Shown here: one piece after another, positions 1-8,733 of the stretch
Numbering within the stretch: the first letter of the stretch is position 1
Layout: the number at the start of each line of letters is the position of its first letter
Assembly: GCA_016215465.1 (NCBI GenBank)
Contig: JACRJT010000051.1
Location: 47,498-111,497, forward strand
DNA length: 64,000 nucleotides
Direction of reading: 5' to 3'
Origin: Nitrososphaerota archaeon
Lineage (GTDB): Archaea > Thermoproteota > Nitrososphaeria > Nitrososphaerales > Nitrosopumilaceae
Position numbers and translations under genes: made by a program
Notes under the pieces: model-generated
Told to the model about the DNA's origin: nothing
Databases searched by the model: none
What the model saw: the letters and a program-made list of their open reading frames with translations, nothing else

Positions 1-141
1 TGATATCACTTTTTGCGATATTACAATAACGTCGCCGTCCAGTAGGCCCTTGTATGAGGATGTAAAAATTTTTACCAGATCGTCGCCTTTTTTAATTTCT
101 TTATTTGTGATAATAGGAATTATTTCAAGTGACATCAGCAT
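1..141 (-). CDS. cofE: Coenzyme F420:L-glutamate ligase, N-terminal part (cut by window edge)
   Basis: The reverse strand encodes 47 residues that run off the window edge. They follow the N-terminal pattern of CofE: a short strand with LEIIPI, then KKGDDLVKIF, then GLLDGDVIVISQKVIS, where the family has GD-L followed by DGDV-V-QK-S. CofE adds glutamate residues to F420-0 in the cytoplasm. The start is ATG at 141 or the second ATG at 135. The assignment rests only on this fragment, but it fits the cofD, cofC, cofG and cofH genes found later in the window. The gene is not too short by nature; the rest lies outside the window. Confidence 0.8.
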   Translation of the reverse strand, partial: MLMSLEIIPIITNKEIKKGDDLVKIFTSSYKGLLDGDVIVISQKVIS

Positions 142-176
142 TATGCAATATTATCTTTTATTAAAATCTAGTAAGG

Positions 177-827
177 TTAGGCAATAGTTTGAAGCTGTAG
201 GTTCGTCTTGTAGTGTTTATTTATTATGCCAATTAGGTTTGAGAGATTTTTTTCTTCAATTATTACATTTGCCCTTTCTTTTACAACATCTTGAGCCCTA
301 AATGCAATTCCAAGACCACAGATATCAAAAAGAGTTAGGTCGTTTGCACCGTCAACTGTAACTATGATGTCGTCCTTATTTTCCTGCCATTCGGCTATTT
401 TTACTCGTGCTGACTTTGCCTTATCTGATGTGACATGGATTTGTACATCATCGAGTTTTCCGTCCTTGAAGACGAGTTCGTTAGAATACACATAATCAAG
501 ACCCAGTTCTTCTTTCAGTCTATCAGTCATAATTGTAAATCCGCCAGAGACAGCAAGTAGTTTCCAGCCAGCAGCCTTTAGCACGCGGCATGTTTCCTTT
601 GCACCAGTCATTATCGGTAGTTCATCTGCTACCTGCTTACATGTATCATAGCTTAGTCCCCGTAAAGCATGGACCCGTGTTCTGAGTCCATCTTCCCAGT
701 TTATCAGCCCTTGAATTCCCTTTCTTGTGATTTCCCAGATTTCTTTTTCTTTGTTTATCTTTTCCGCAAGAATCGGCAGATATTCTGCATCAAAGAGGAC
801 TCCTTCCACATCAAAAATTGCAAGCAA
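177..827 (-). CDS. HAD-superfamily phosphatase, phosphoserine phosphatase-like
   Basis: A 216-residue cytoplasmic hydrolase of the HAD superfamily. Motif I is FDVEGVLFD (nucleophile D6), motif II is AVSGGF near residue 96, a conserved lysine follows near 137, and motif IV is VDGANDLTLF near 158. This order and the GANDL motif resemble SerB, which releases serine from phosphoserine. The acid/base aspartate two residues after the nucleophile is a glutamate here (E8), so the substrate should not be taken as certain. The start is TTG. A TATA-like TTTATATT lies about 30 bases upstream, which would give a short or absent leader. Confidence 0.72.
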   Translation of the reverse strand: MLAIFDVEGVLFDAEYLPILAEKINKEKEIWEITRKGIQGLINWEDGLRTRVHALRGLSYDTCKQVADELPIMTGAKETCRVLKAAGWKLLAVSGGFTIMTDRLKEELGLDYVYSNELVFKDGKLDDVQIHVTSDKAKSARVKIAEWQENKDDIIVTVDGANDLTLFDICGLGIAFRAQDVVKERANVIIEEKNLSNLIGIINKHYKTNLQLQTIA

Positions 828-974
828 TTGTTTCCAATTTTTGGAAAAAATCTATCAATATAAAAGTTGAAGTTTATTTTTAGATCGCGTACCCATAGTA
901 GTGAACTACCACCAGACAAGTCCAGTGGTCTCTTCCTGCTTCAACGACCGAGCTTTTGATCCCTACAGGCGTGC

Positions 975-997
975 ATTCCCGCAGGAACTGCGGGAAT
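975..997. repeat. Perfect 10-bp stem hairpin with 3-base loop
   Basis: ATTCCCGCAG and CTGCGGGAAT are perfectly complementary around GAA. The hairpin lies inside the TnpB-tail remnant. In complete IS605-type elements the guide (omega) RNA scaffold overlaps the 3' end of tnpB, so this may be a leftover of that fold. Confidence 0.7.
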
Positions 998-1140
998 CTG
1001 TCTGAACTCAATCCTGTTTCGGCTTTACATGATAACAGGTAGAGGCTCATACCATGACGTTCTTCCACTCTGCCTAGCTCTGACAGTGCATGTTATGAAT
1101 CCATCCAATTTATGAGAAGGGTTATTGCGTTATTACCTAC

Positions 1141-1161
1141 AATTTGTCCACAGGACAAATT
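1141..1161. repeat. Perfect 9-bp stem hairpin with 3-base loop
   Basis: AATTTGTCC and GGACAAATT flank ACA. The pairing extends through ACCT and AGGT after a 2-base bulge. It sits on the 5' side of the TnpB remnant and could be the left-end hairpin of the degraded element, or part of the upstream region of the gene starting at 1217. Confidence 0.65.
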
Positions 1162-1216
1162 AGGTGATCTTCCCAATTCAAAATACTATAAATCACGGTA
1201 GGAAAATTATCAAAAC

Positions 1217-1513
1217 ATGGGTGAGCTTGAGCACAAGTACGAAGTCGAAGTAAAGACAGCCGAAAAACTGCAAAAACTTCCAGACGAGGTCAAAGACGAA
1301 TTAAAAGCATCTGGGATGATGGACGATAAAGGAAAACTCAAACTCAAAGGCGTTAGTCCAAAAATGCTAAAGAAAATGAAACAAGAGTATGTCGAGTGTC
1401 CCGTTTTAAAACAAGACATTCAATTTGTCCAGTGTTTTGTCTGCTCCAATTTCCAAAGCAGAGTCATGGGAAAGGTGCTTTGTAAAGGGGATTCTCTTAA
1501 AAAACAGACATAA
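1217..1513 (+). CDS. Conserved-looking hypothetical protein with four-cysteine cluster
   Basis: A 98-residue protein I do not recognise. The first two thirds are highly charged and probably helical (many K/E). The last third carries cysteines at CPVLKQ, then FVQCFVCSN, then VLCKG, a pattern that could hold one metal ion or a small Fe-S cluster. The start is ATG with a TATA-like ACTATAAAT about 30 bases upstream, so it probably has its own promoter and a short leader. It is separated from proS by 136 bases. Confidence 0.6.
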   Translation: MGELEHKYEVEVKTAEKLQKLPDEVKDELKASGMMDDKGKLKLKGVSPKMLKKMKQEYVECPVLKQDIQFVQCFVCSNFQSRVMGKVLCKGDSLKKQT

Positions 1514-1649
1514 TTTAAATTCAAAGTTTTAAGAAAAATAAAATTTAGAATCAGATCTGGAAATTATCCAACCACGAATTACACGTCTGAAGGTCATTTC
1601 CTTTACAACTAGGAAAAGCTCATTAGTCAAAATTTTTGTCACATATACA

Positions 1650-3095
1650 TTGAGTAAAGAAAGTGTCGGAATTACAGTTTCAAAAAACACAGATTTTAGT
1701 GAATGGTACACACAAGTTGTCCTAAAGGCTCAGCTTGCAGATTATGCCCCAGTAAAAGGCCTCATTGTTCTACGACCTGATGGATACGCAATTTGGGAAT
1801 CAATTAGGGAAACACTTGATGAAAAATTCAAAAAGACAGGACATCGGAACGGCTTTCTGCCAGTACTAATTCCAGAATCACTACTTACAAAAGAAAAAGA
1901 CCATTTTGCAGGATTCAATCCGGAGGTTTTTTGGGTAACGCACTCTGGAGACGCTGAAATTGGCGACAAATTAGCTCTGCGTCCCACATCTGAGACACTT
2001 GCATATTCAATGTATGCCAAATGGATTCATAGCTGGAGTGACCTGCCTCTGAAAATTAATTTTTGGAATACCGCGCTGCGTGCGGAAATCAAGGCAACAA
2101 AACCGTTTCTTAGAACATCAGAATTTTTGTGGCAGGAAGGACATACGGTACACGCTACACGCGAAGAGGCTGAAAAAGAAGTCTTGGATATTTTAGAGAT
2201 TTATAAAAATACAGTTGAGCAAACGCTTGCAATTCCAGTCATCACAGGTAAGAAAAGCGAGAAGGAGAAATTTGTCGGGGCAGTATACACCACAGCCATT
2301 GAATCCATGATGCCAGACGGTAAGGCATTGCAAATGGGAACGTCGCATTTTCTTGGCCAGAACTTTTCAAAACCATTTGAGGTCAAGTTCCTAGATAAAA
2401 ACAATGTAGAAACTTTTTCCTGGCAGACATCATGGGGTGTATCATGGAGATTAATAGGCGCCATGATAATGGTACATGGCGACGACAAAGGACTTGTATT
2501 GCCACCAAGAGTTGCACCAATTCAAATAGTCATTGTTCCAATCTATTATTCAGAAAAAGATGCAGATAGAGTTCAAGTAAAAGCAAACGAAATTGAGAAA
2601 ATGCTACTAAACAAGGGTTTGCGCATTCATGTGGATAGAAGGGATGAACTCACACCAGGCTTCAAGTTCAATGACTGGGAGCTAAAAGGGGTTCCATTGC
2701 GAATTGAAATTGGCCCAAAGGATCTGGACAAAAGTAAAGTTACAGTAGCTAGACGTCACAATAGGCAAAAATCGGACCTACCACTTGACAAAATAGAATC
2801 AGATATTGAATCCATACTGCAGCAAATTCAAGATGAGATGTTTGCAGCAGCAAAGAAAATCCTCAAGGAAAGAACGGTAAGAGGGATAGACTACAACCAG
2901 TTCAAATCCGAGGTTGAAAATGGGTCATTCATTAGCGCATGTTGGTGCGGAAAAATAAGCTGTGAGGAAAAGATCAAAGAGGAAACCATGGCGGACATTC
3001 GAGTAATCCCATTTGGGAGTGATGATAGTGAAGGAAAATGCATATACTGTAGTGAAAAAAGCGTTGCAAGTGCAATATTTGCTCGCGCTTATTAA
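1650..3095 (+). CDS. proS: Prolyl-tRNA synthetase, archaeal/eukaryotic type
   Basis: A 481-residue class II synthetase that charges tRNA-Pro with proline in the cytoplasm. The class II motifs are clear: ALRPTSET and then FLRTSEFLWQEGH (motif 2), and WRLIGAMIMVHGDDKG (motif 3). The anticodon-binding domain follows (IVIVPIYY onward). The C-terminal domain has the zinc-binding cysteines CWCGKISC and CIYC and ends in a tyrosine, the hallmark of the short archaeal/eukaryotic form that lacks the bacterial editing insertion. The start is TTG. A tRNA-Pro(TGG), one of its substrates, lies at 51880-51953. Confidence 0.96.
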   Translation: MSKESVGITVSKNTDFSEWYTQVVLKAQLADYAPVKGLIVLRPDGYAIWESIRETLDEKFKKTGHRNGFLPVLIPESLLTKEKDHFAGFNPEVFWVTHSGDAEIGDKLALRPTSETLAYSMYAKWIHSWSDLPLKINFWNTALRAEIKATKPFLRTSEFLWQEGHTVHATREEAEKEVLDILEIYKNTVEQTLAIPVITGKKSEKEKFVGAVYTTAIESMMPDGKALQMGTSHFLGQNFSKPFEVKFLDKNNVETFSWQTSWGVSWRLIGAMIMVHGDDKGLVLPPRVAPIQIVIVPIYYSEKDADRVQVKANEIEKMLLNKGLRIHVDRRDELTPGFKFNDWELKGVPLRIEIGPKDLDKSKVTVARRHNRQKSDLPLDKIESDIESILQQIQDEMFAAAKKILKERTVRGIDYNQFKSEVENGSFISACWCGKISCEEKIKEETMADIRVIPFGSDDSEGKCIYCSEKSVASAIFARAY

Positions 3096-3136
3096 TCTCC
3101 AATTCTTGATATAGGATATGACATAATTCAGACATA

Positions 3137-4105
3137 TTGGATGAAATTCTAATTGTTGAAAATTTACAGAAATACTTTATCAAAACGAATTGGTTAGGGA
3201 AACAGTCCTCGCTTGTAAAGGCAGTTGACGGGATATCGTTTTCGGTCAAATGTGGGGAAATCTTTGTTTTGGCTGGAGAGTCAGGCTCAGGTAAATCAAC
3301 CATCGCAAAACTAATTTTAAAATCAACTGATTCAGATGCAGGAAAAATAATCTTTGATGGAACTGAGATTACCAACAAAAAGGAACCACTGAAAAAAATC
3401 AGAATGGGTTGCCAGATGGTCTATCAAGACCCATATGATTCCATAAATCCAAGAATGAAAATAAAGGACATAATTTCCGAGCCAATTGAAATTCACAAAA
3501 TCGGCAACTCAAAACAGCGTGAAGAATTAGTTAGAGAGGCATTACACGAAGTAAGATTAGAACCTGCAGACGAAATTATGGAAAAATACCCAGGAATGCT
3601 GTCAGGAGGTCAAAGACAGAGAGTAGTACTTGCAAGAGCACTCGTGATGAAGCCAAAACTGATCATTGCCGATGAGCCAGTATCAATGCTTGATGTGTCA
3701 GTTAGAGCCGAAATCCTTGAACTGATGGAGGGTTTGCGCCAGAAATACAACATCTCCTTTGTTTACATCACACATGATTTGGCAACTGCCAGATACTTTG
3801 GCCACACCATTGCAATTTTGTACCTTGGAAAGATAGTTGAAATTGGCCCAATTAATGACGTTTTACTTCAACCCAAGCATCCGTACACACAGGCACTGCT
3901 TGATGCAATATCAGAGCCGAACCCAGATAACATCTACAAGGAAAAGATAGTCAGAATCAAAGAGCCACTTGACATTGACATATACCAAGGTTGTAGATTT
4001 CAAGCAAGATGCCCATATGCCTTTGAAAAGTGTAAAACTGAGCCGAACTTAGAAGATGTTGGAAGCGACAGAAAAGTTGCTTGTTTTGCTAAATTAGAAA
4101 ATTAG
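3137..4105 (+). CDS. Oligopeptide/dipeptide ABC transporter ATP-binding protein (OppF/DppF type)
   Basis: A 322-residue ATPase subunit that would power an oligopeptide or nickel-type importer at the inner face of the membrane. It shows Walker A GESGSGKST near residue 57, the signature LSGGQRQR near 155, Walker B LIIADEP near 176, and a switch histidine in ITHD. The C-terminal oligo_HPY extension with cysteines CRFQARCPYAFEKC is typical of Opp/Dpp ATPases. No permease genes are nearby. The family-5 solute-binding protein at 30481-32967 is the only visible candidate partner and is 26 kb away. The start is TTG. Confidence 0.9.
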   Translation: MDEILIVENLQKYFIKTNWLGKQSSLVKAVDGISFSVKCGEIFVLAGESGSGKSTIAKLILKSTDSDAGKIIFDGTEITNKKEPLKKIRMGCQMVYQDPYDSINPRMKIKDIISEPIEIHKIGNSKQREELVREALHEVRLEPADEIMEKYPGMLSGGQRQRVVLARALVMKPKLIIADEPVSMLDVSVRAEILELMEGLRQKYNISFVYITHDLATARYFGHTIAILYLGKIVEIGPINDVLLQPKHPYTQALLDAISEPNPDNIYKEKIVRIKEPLDIDIYQGCRFQARCPYAFEKCKTEPNLEDVGSDRKVACFAKLEN

Positions 4106-4174
4106 TTTTTCATTCACTAATTTGGATAAATGCTAAAAATTAATCTAATTTTATACTGTTACGGCGGAGAATAT

Positions 4175-7100
4175 TTAGCTCGTAATTGACGGCATTCGTT
4201 TGTCCTTGTACGTAACAACGTGTGACACACCATTTTTTGGATAAACCCCGTAGATCAGTTTGGCTTTTTGTACAACAGAGTCCTTGAGTGACACCATGAT
4301 GAACTGGCTTCCGTTTGAGCGTTGTTCTATTATTTTGGCTAGTTTTTCAGCGTTTGGTGCATCCAGGTGTGCGTCAACCTCATCAAACAGGTAAAACACA
4401 GAAGGTTTGAGCTTTTGTAGAGCCAAAACGAATACAATTGCTGCAAGCGTTTTTTCCCCACCAGAAATTGATGTTGATTCTCTTTTCGGTTTGTTTGGGA
4501 ACTGGATCAAATAGGATATTCCGGAATTGAAAATATCATCCTCGTTTTGCAGTTCAAGCCAAGCCTGTCCCCCAGTCATGGTGTTAAACGCCTCGCGGAT
4601 TTCCTTGTCTACTTTGTCAAATGCGTCAAGGAATGTTTGGCGCTTGTCTTTGTCAATTTCTTCGATAAACTTGACAATTGCATTTCGTTCTTCCTCTAGT
4701 TCGTTCTTTCTATCAGACATCGAGCGGTATCCGTGCGATATCTCAAGGTAGGTTTCAGGTGCACTGGCATTAAGCTTTGATGCAAGGGAATTCATCTCAG
4801 ATTCAAGTGAGTGTAACATCGGATCAACTTCAAACGTTTCTGTGATTTCCTCGTAGCCATATTTTTCGAGAATTTTTTGGATTTTTACCTCATTTTCCAC
4901 TATATCTCGAATGTCTCTTGAGAGAGAATCAGATTGCCTTTCGCGTGAACTGATTTCACGTATAAAGAATCTCTCCCTTTCATTTAGCTTGCCTAGCAGT
5001 TCGTCAAATTCCTGCAGTTTTGATATGGATGTGCCCGATGTTGAGATTAGAACTTGTTCTTTTTCCCTTAGTTTTACCAGATTTTCATTTGCAGTTTCCT
5101 TTTCTTTTACTAATACATTGAGTCTTGATTCAATTTCATGTTTTTCATGATTAAGTGATGATTGTTCCTCGTGCAAGTTTCGCATCTTTGTTTTTTCGCC
5201 AATCTCTTGCGCAGACAGAGTGGCAACTTGGGATTCTTTTTCTCGAAGTTCATTTATGATAGTCGATTGCCTTGCCATAACAGAGGTGCGTTTTTCATTA
5301 AGTCTATTAAGCTCATTTGCGATACGATTGTTTTCCCCGTCAGCATAGTTATCATGTACAAGTGAGATTCTTTCCTCAAGGGATGCAAGGTACGACTCTT
5401 CTTTTGCAAGATCCATGCGTAGCCTTTCATCATGTCGTTCAAGCTGAGATATTCTTGTTTCAAGCTGAGATTTCATCTTGTCAATTGATGTTATCTTGAA
5501 TTTCAGGTCTGAATAACTCATATCTGCGTTTGAGAGGCCGGTTTCAGAAATTGATAGCCTGCTTTGGTAGTTTTGGACTATCCCCTCTACTTTTTTTAGC
5601 GAAAATCTTTTCTTTTGTATGTATTTTTTGAGCAAATTAATCGATTGGATAAGGCCGTCAACTGAGGTGCTCATCGAGATGATTTTTGTGAGCTTTGAAA
5701 TCTTGGAGTTTATGTCAATAATTACGGCACTTGCCTTTGCTTCAAAGAACTCACCTTCCAGAGTCACAGTCTTGTAGCCGGACTTTGAGATACGAATTGC
5801 AGCATCCCTAGAATCTACCAAGACTACATTTCCGAACAAAAAGGTCTTTAGTGGTGCGTATTTTTCATCGCATTTTACAAAATCAGATAGCACTCCCACA
5901 ACAGAAGAGTCATTGGGCAGTGTCAGACGGAAATTAGGGATTGCCTCCAGAGGAATTATCTTTAGCTTCGGTAGTTTTCTTGTTCGCGCAACTTCAGCCA
6001 GACTCAAAAGCGTTGCAAAATCTTTAACCACAAAAGACTTTATCCAATCAGATGCGCCAGCCAGAATCGCTCGCTCGTATTGTCTATCCCAAGATATCAT
6101 CTCATAGACGAGTCCCTCTATCCCAAGTTCTGCACTATGTTCTTTGAGGTTTGCAATTGTATAATCCTCATGCATTATTCCCTTTACTACTTTAATTTTT
6201 GCATCGTATTGCGCTGCTGCCTTACTCGCCTTCTCCAGAATAATTGAAATTTCTTCAATATCGTTTTCGATTCTTGCGTGCTTTGTTGTCTGAGTGGAAA
6301 TTCTTGACTTTAATTCAGTTATTGTGTCCTTATGATTTATTCTAATTGATTCTAATCTTATTTTTAATAATTCAAGTTTTTTTGATTCTTCTATTATATC
6401 TGCGTGTCTTTGCCGATTGCCTTCAATCCTTGTTTTGATATCTTGAATATCAGAAGTTATTTTTCCAAACGTTACTTTTGCTTGGTTCAGCTTTGTTGTG
6501 AGGCTTTGGATTTTTGTATCAACTTCTTTTCTTTGCGCAACGACCTGTGCTTGCTGCCGATATACCTGGGAGCTTTCAGATTCTATTGATTTTACGTCTT
6601 GATAGACTTGGTTCTTTTCCTCTCTAATTTGTGCAAGGGATGTTTTTTGTTCTGTGATTTGTGATTCTATGGTAAGCCTTGCTTGACGTAGTGATTCTAA
6701 TTCGATTGCAATTTCCGGAATACGCGTCTGAATCTGATTCAGTCTTCTTGTTTTTGTCAGGGTTTCAGTATTGGCACTTTCATACAACTGCATTGCGGCA
6801 CTGAGATCAGAATCAATTGCTGCCTTTGCGTGGTTGTAGGCATTTGCTTCTGCCATAAATGATGATTTTTGAGCCTCTAGTTCTGAGATTTCCTTTTTGA
6901 TTGCGGTCCTTTCCTCATCAAGCTTCTTTGTCTCAGACACAAGTGAGTGCATGCTACGTTCTTTTGATAGTTTTTCAGTCTGGATTACCTTCATTTTGTT
7001 TGATGCAGAAATTGCATGGAGTCGTCCAAGCTCACGGTTTATCAGCTCATATCTTAGCTTTAGGTTTCTCTCAACTTCCAGCTCATCAATTCTCTTTTTG

Positions 7101-7699
7101 ATTTCGTCCATTCTTGCCAAAGCGACCTCTAAGCGTCGGTCTGCATCTTCTAGCTGCTTGATGGATTCTGATTTTTTTTCATCAAAATATGATAAACCGA
7201 TCAGGTCTTCAATTACGGTTCTTTTTTCCTCTGCCGTAAATTCAGAAATTCTTGTAACTGTTCCCTGCTGTACGGCGTTAAGCTGATTTAGGCTAGCGTT
7301 TGCGACCTCTAAAAGATCAAGGATCTGGTTACGGTTTGTTTGCTTTTGATTTAGATAATAGGTATTTTCTCCCTGCTCATCCATTTCTCTTGTTATGACA
7401 ACAGAGTTGGAATCAACTGGAATCTTTCTATCAGAGTTATCAAATTGGAGGCTTACTCGTGCCATCTTTGGCCCACGTCGTGTTCCCTCAATATCATGGA
7501 TCAGGGATCGGAGTTTGTCCACCCTCATTATCTTTGGTCGGTTTTCACCTAGCGCAAAAATTATCGCATCAAGTATGTTGCTTTTACCAGATCCATTTGG
7601 ACCTGAGATCGATACAAGTCCAGGCTCAAAGCTTACAGTACTGTTTGTGAACCCGAACGATTTGAAGCCAAAAATGTCAACCTTTTTGATATGAACCAA
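4175..7699 (-). CDS. smc: Chromosome segregation protein SMC
   Basis: A 1174-residue SMC ATPase, the full length for the family. Order: Walker A GPNGSGKSNILDAI near residue 35; long coiled coil; hinge around 500-650 (GIEGLVYEMI, then ILAGASDWIKSFVV); second coiled coil; the ABC signature SISGGEKTLAA near 1085; and Walker B YLFDEVDAHLD near 1110. It forms V-shaped dimers that organise and help segregate the chromosome. No ScpA/ScpB gene is adjacent, and it stands alone between convergent and divergent neighbours. The start is TTG just before VHIKKVDIFGFKSF, the usual SMC beginning. Confidence 0.97.
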   Translation of the reverse strand: MVHIKKVDIFGFKSFGFTNSTVSFEPGLVSISGPNGSGKSNILDAIIFALGENRPKIMRVDKLRSLIHDIEGTRRGPKMARVSLQFDNSDRKIPVDSNSVVITREMDEQGENTYYLNQKQTNRNQILDLLEVANASLNQLNAVQQGTVTRISEFTAEEKRTVIEDLIGLSYFDEKKSESIKQLEDADRRLEVALARMDEIKKRIDELEVERNLKLRYELINRELGRLHAISASNKMKVIQTEKLSKERSMHSLVSETKKLDEERTAIKKEISELEAQKSSFMAEANAYNHAKAAIDSDLSAAMQLYESANTETLTKTRRLNQIQTRIPEIAIELESLRQARLTIESQITEQKTSLAQIREEKNQVYQDVKSIESESSQVYRQQAQVVAQRKEVDTKIQSLTTKLNQAKVTFGKITSDIQDIKTRIEGNRQRHADIIEESKKLELLKIRLESIRINHKDTITELKSRISTQTTKHARIENDIEEISIILEKASKAAAQYDAKIKVVKGIMHEDYTIANLKEHSAELGIEGLVYEMISWDRQYERAILAGASDWIKSFVVKDFATLLSLAEVARTRKLPKLKIIPLEAIPNFRLTLPNDSSVVGVLSDFVKCDEKYAPLKTFLFGNVVLVDSRDAAIRISKSGYKTVTLEGEFFEAKASAVIIDINSKISKLTKIISMSTSVDGLIQSINLLKKYIQKKRFSLKKVEGIVQNYQSRLSISETGLSNADMSYSDLKFKITSIDKMKSQLETRISQLERHDERLRMDLAKEESYLASLEERISLVHDNYADGENNRIANELNRLNEKRTSVMARQSTIINELREKESQVATLSAQEIGEKTKMRNLHEEQSSLNHEKHEIESRLNVLVKEKETANENLVKLREKEQVLISTSGTSISKLQEFDELLGKLNERERFFIREISSRERQSDSLSRDIRDIVENEVKIQKILEKYGYEEITETFEVDPMLHSLESEMNSLASKLNASAPETYLEISHGYRSMSDRKNELEEERNAIVKFIEEIDKDKRQTFLDAFDKVDKEIREAFNTMTGGQAWLELQNEDDIFNSGISYLIQFPNKPKRESTSISGGEKTLAAIVFVLALQKLKPSVFYLFDEVDAHLDAPNAEKLAKIIEQRSNGSQFIMVSLKDSVVQKAKLIYGVYPKNGVSHVVTYKDKRMPSITS

Positions 7700-7816
7700 T
7701 GATTATCTTTCAGAAACTGGTTTGTTAATCAAATACTGACAAGTTTAGTTGACTAAATTATGCTGTTTTGTTTAGTTTGGAACGGGTTTTTTTGATACGA
7801 TACGAGAAATGTCGTA

Positions 7817-7879
7817 ATGGGATCACAGCATTTTACTTGGCTACATCTTGGCGCTTGGGGCATCCAAAAAAAGCCATGA
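7817..7879 (+). CDS. Possible 20-residue micro-ORF, aromatic-rich
   Basis: A short ATG frame in the 255-base gap between smc and the amidase gene encodes a 20-residue peptide containing HFTWLHLGAWGI. It is unusually rich in tryptophan and other aromatic residues for a random frame. There is no Shine-Dalgarno sequence. It could be a real small protein, a leader peptide for the amidase gene, or chance. Only conservation in relatives could decide. Confidence 0.25.
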   Translation: MGSQHFTWLHLGAWGIQKKP

Positions 7880-7954
7880 ATCTTGCGGTAGGAACTATAC
7901 AGTACAAGCGAGGTCCATTTATGTATAATTAGGTCAAAGTGATAGTAAGGGCAT

Positions 7955-8692
7955 TTGATAAAGCTAGGTTTAGTTCAGGCTCACACGTATGGCGCCAATG
8001 AAATAGGAATCAGCATTATTTCCAAACTAGTAGAAAAACTTGGAAAACAGGAAACAGACATTGTTTGTCTTCCAGAGCAGTGGCTAAAGGAAAACAGGAT
8101 TGTCGATTTTAGTATAGAGTTTTCAAGATTTAAAAAAATTGCAAAAGAGTATTCCATGACTATCATTCCAGGTGCGTTTTATGAGAAAAGAAAAAACGGT
8201 CACGTAATTTCATCTCCAATAATAGACCAGACAGGAGAAATCATGGGAACGCAGGAAAAGATTCATCCATTTGACTATGAAAAAGGCCTAGTCAAACCAG
8301 GCACGGACGCCAAGGTGTTCAAGACTGCGTGCAAATTTGGCATAATAATTTGCTATGACATGGTGTTTTCAGACGTAGCGGAAACTTTGGTAAAGAAAGG
8401 CGCCCAGGTGCTGTTTTCACCCTCAAGGATAGTCAAAAGGGGCATAACCCCATGGCATTTGTATGTGCAAGTCAGGGCACTAGAAAACCGTATCCCAATA
8501 TTGGCTGCAAATGTACAAAACAATCGCTTTGGTGGAAACAGCATCATCGTAAGCATGTATGAGCGCGACAGGGTAATGATACCAAGCGTACTAACCCTAA
8601 AGGGAGAATCTGCAAAATCACTAGAGTTTGACTTGTCAAAATACGAAAAAAGCCGCAAAGGGAGATTTGCTGATCACCGAAAATTCACCTAG
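7955..8692 (+). CDS. Carbon-nitrogen hydrolase (nitrilase/omega-amidase superfamily)
   Basis: A 245-residue cytoplasmic amidohydrolase. The Glu-Lys-Cys triad is visible: glutamate in CLPEQW near residue 47, lysine in EKIHPF near 107, and cysteine in IIICYDMVF near 131. The last motif is the usual (V/I)CYD form. Such enzymes cleave amides, carbamoyl compounds or omega-amides; the substrate cannot be read from the sequence. The start is TTG. The gene is followed after 41 bases by deoxyhypusine synthase on the same strand, but the two functions are not obviously linked. Confidence 0.85.
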   Translation: MIKLGLVQAHTYGANEIGISIISKLVEKLGKQETDIVCLPEQWLKENRIVDFSIEFSRFKKIAKEYSMTIIPGAFYEKRKNGHVISSPIIDQTGEIMGTQEKIHPFDYEKGLVKPGTDAKVFKTACKFGIIICYDMVFSDVAETLVKKGAQVLFSPSRIVKRGITPWHLYVQVRALENRIPILAANVQNNRFGGNSIIVSMYERDRVMIPSVLTLKGESAKSLEFDLSKYEKSRKGRFADHRKFT

Positions 8693-8733
8693 ATTTCAGG
8701 ACGATTTTATAACCCAAAACATCTGCTAGAGAC

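Larger units (their letters stand above)
870..1165 (-). mobile_element. Degenerate IS200/IS605-type relic with TnpB C-terminal remnant
   Basis: This 390-base gap between genes holds no intact gene. The reverse strand from 1068 to 880 still reads as a TnpB-like C-terminal tail, with RECTPVGI, then SSVVEAGRDHW. Archaeal TnpB proteins commonly end with a similar RECTP / VVEAG pattern. The stretch also contains two strong hairpins (975-997 and 1141-1161), as expected for the palindromic ends of IS605-type elements. No TnpA, RuvC-like domain or TnpB zinc finger remains. I read it as an internally deleted, non-autonomous copy; exact ends are not defined. Confidence 0.5.

Noticed and set aside
880..1068. 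62-residue reverse-strand frame as a normal protein gene
   Set aside because: It has no promoter or sensible start, and it reads as the tail of a TnpB protein; it fits a decayed element better than a gene.
4527..7694. Many forward-strand frames inside smc, some over 100 codons
   Set aside because: They are antisense to a full, well-conserved SMC protein and have no family match; this is a common effect of codon bias.
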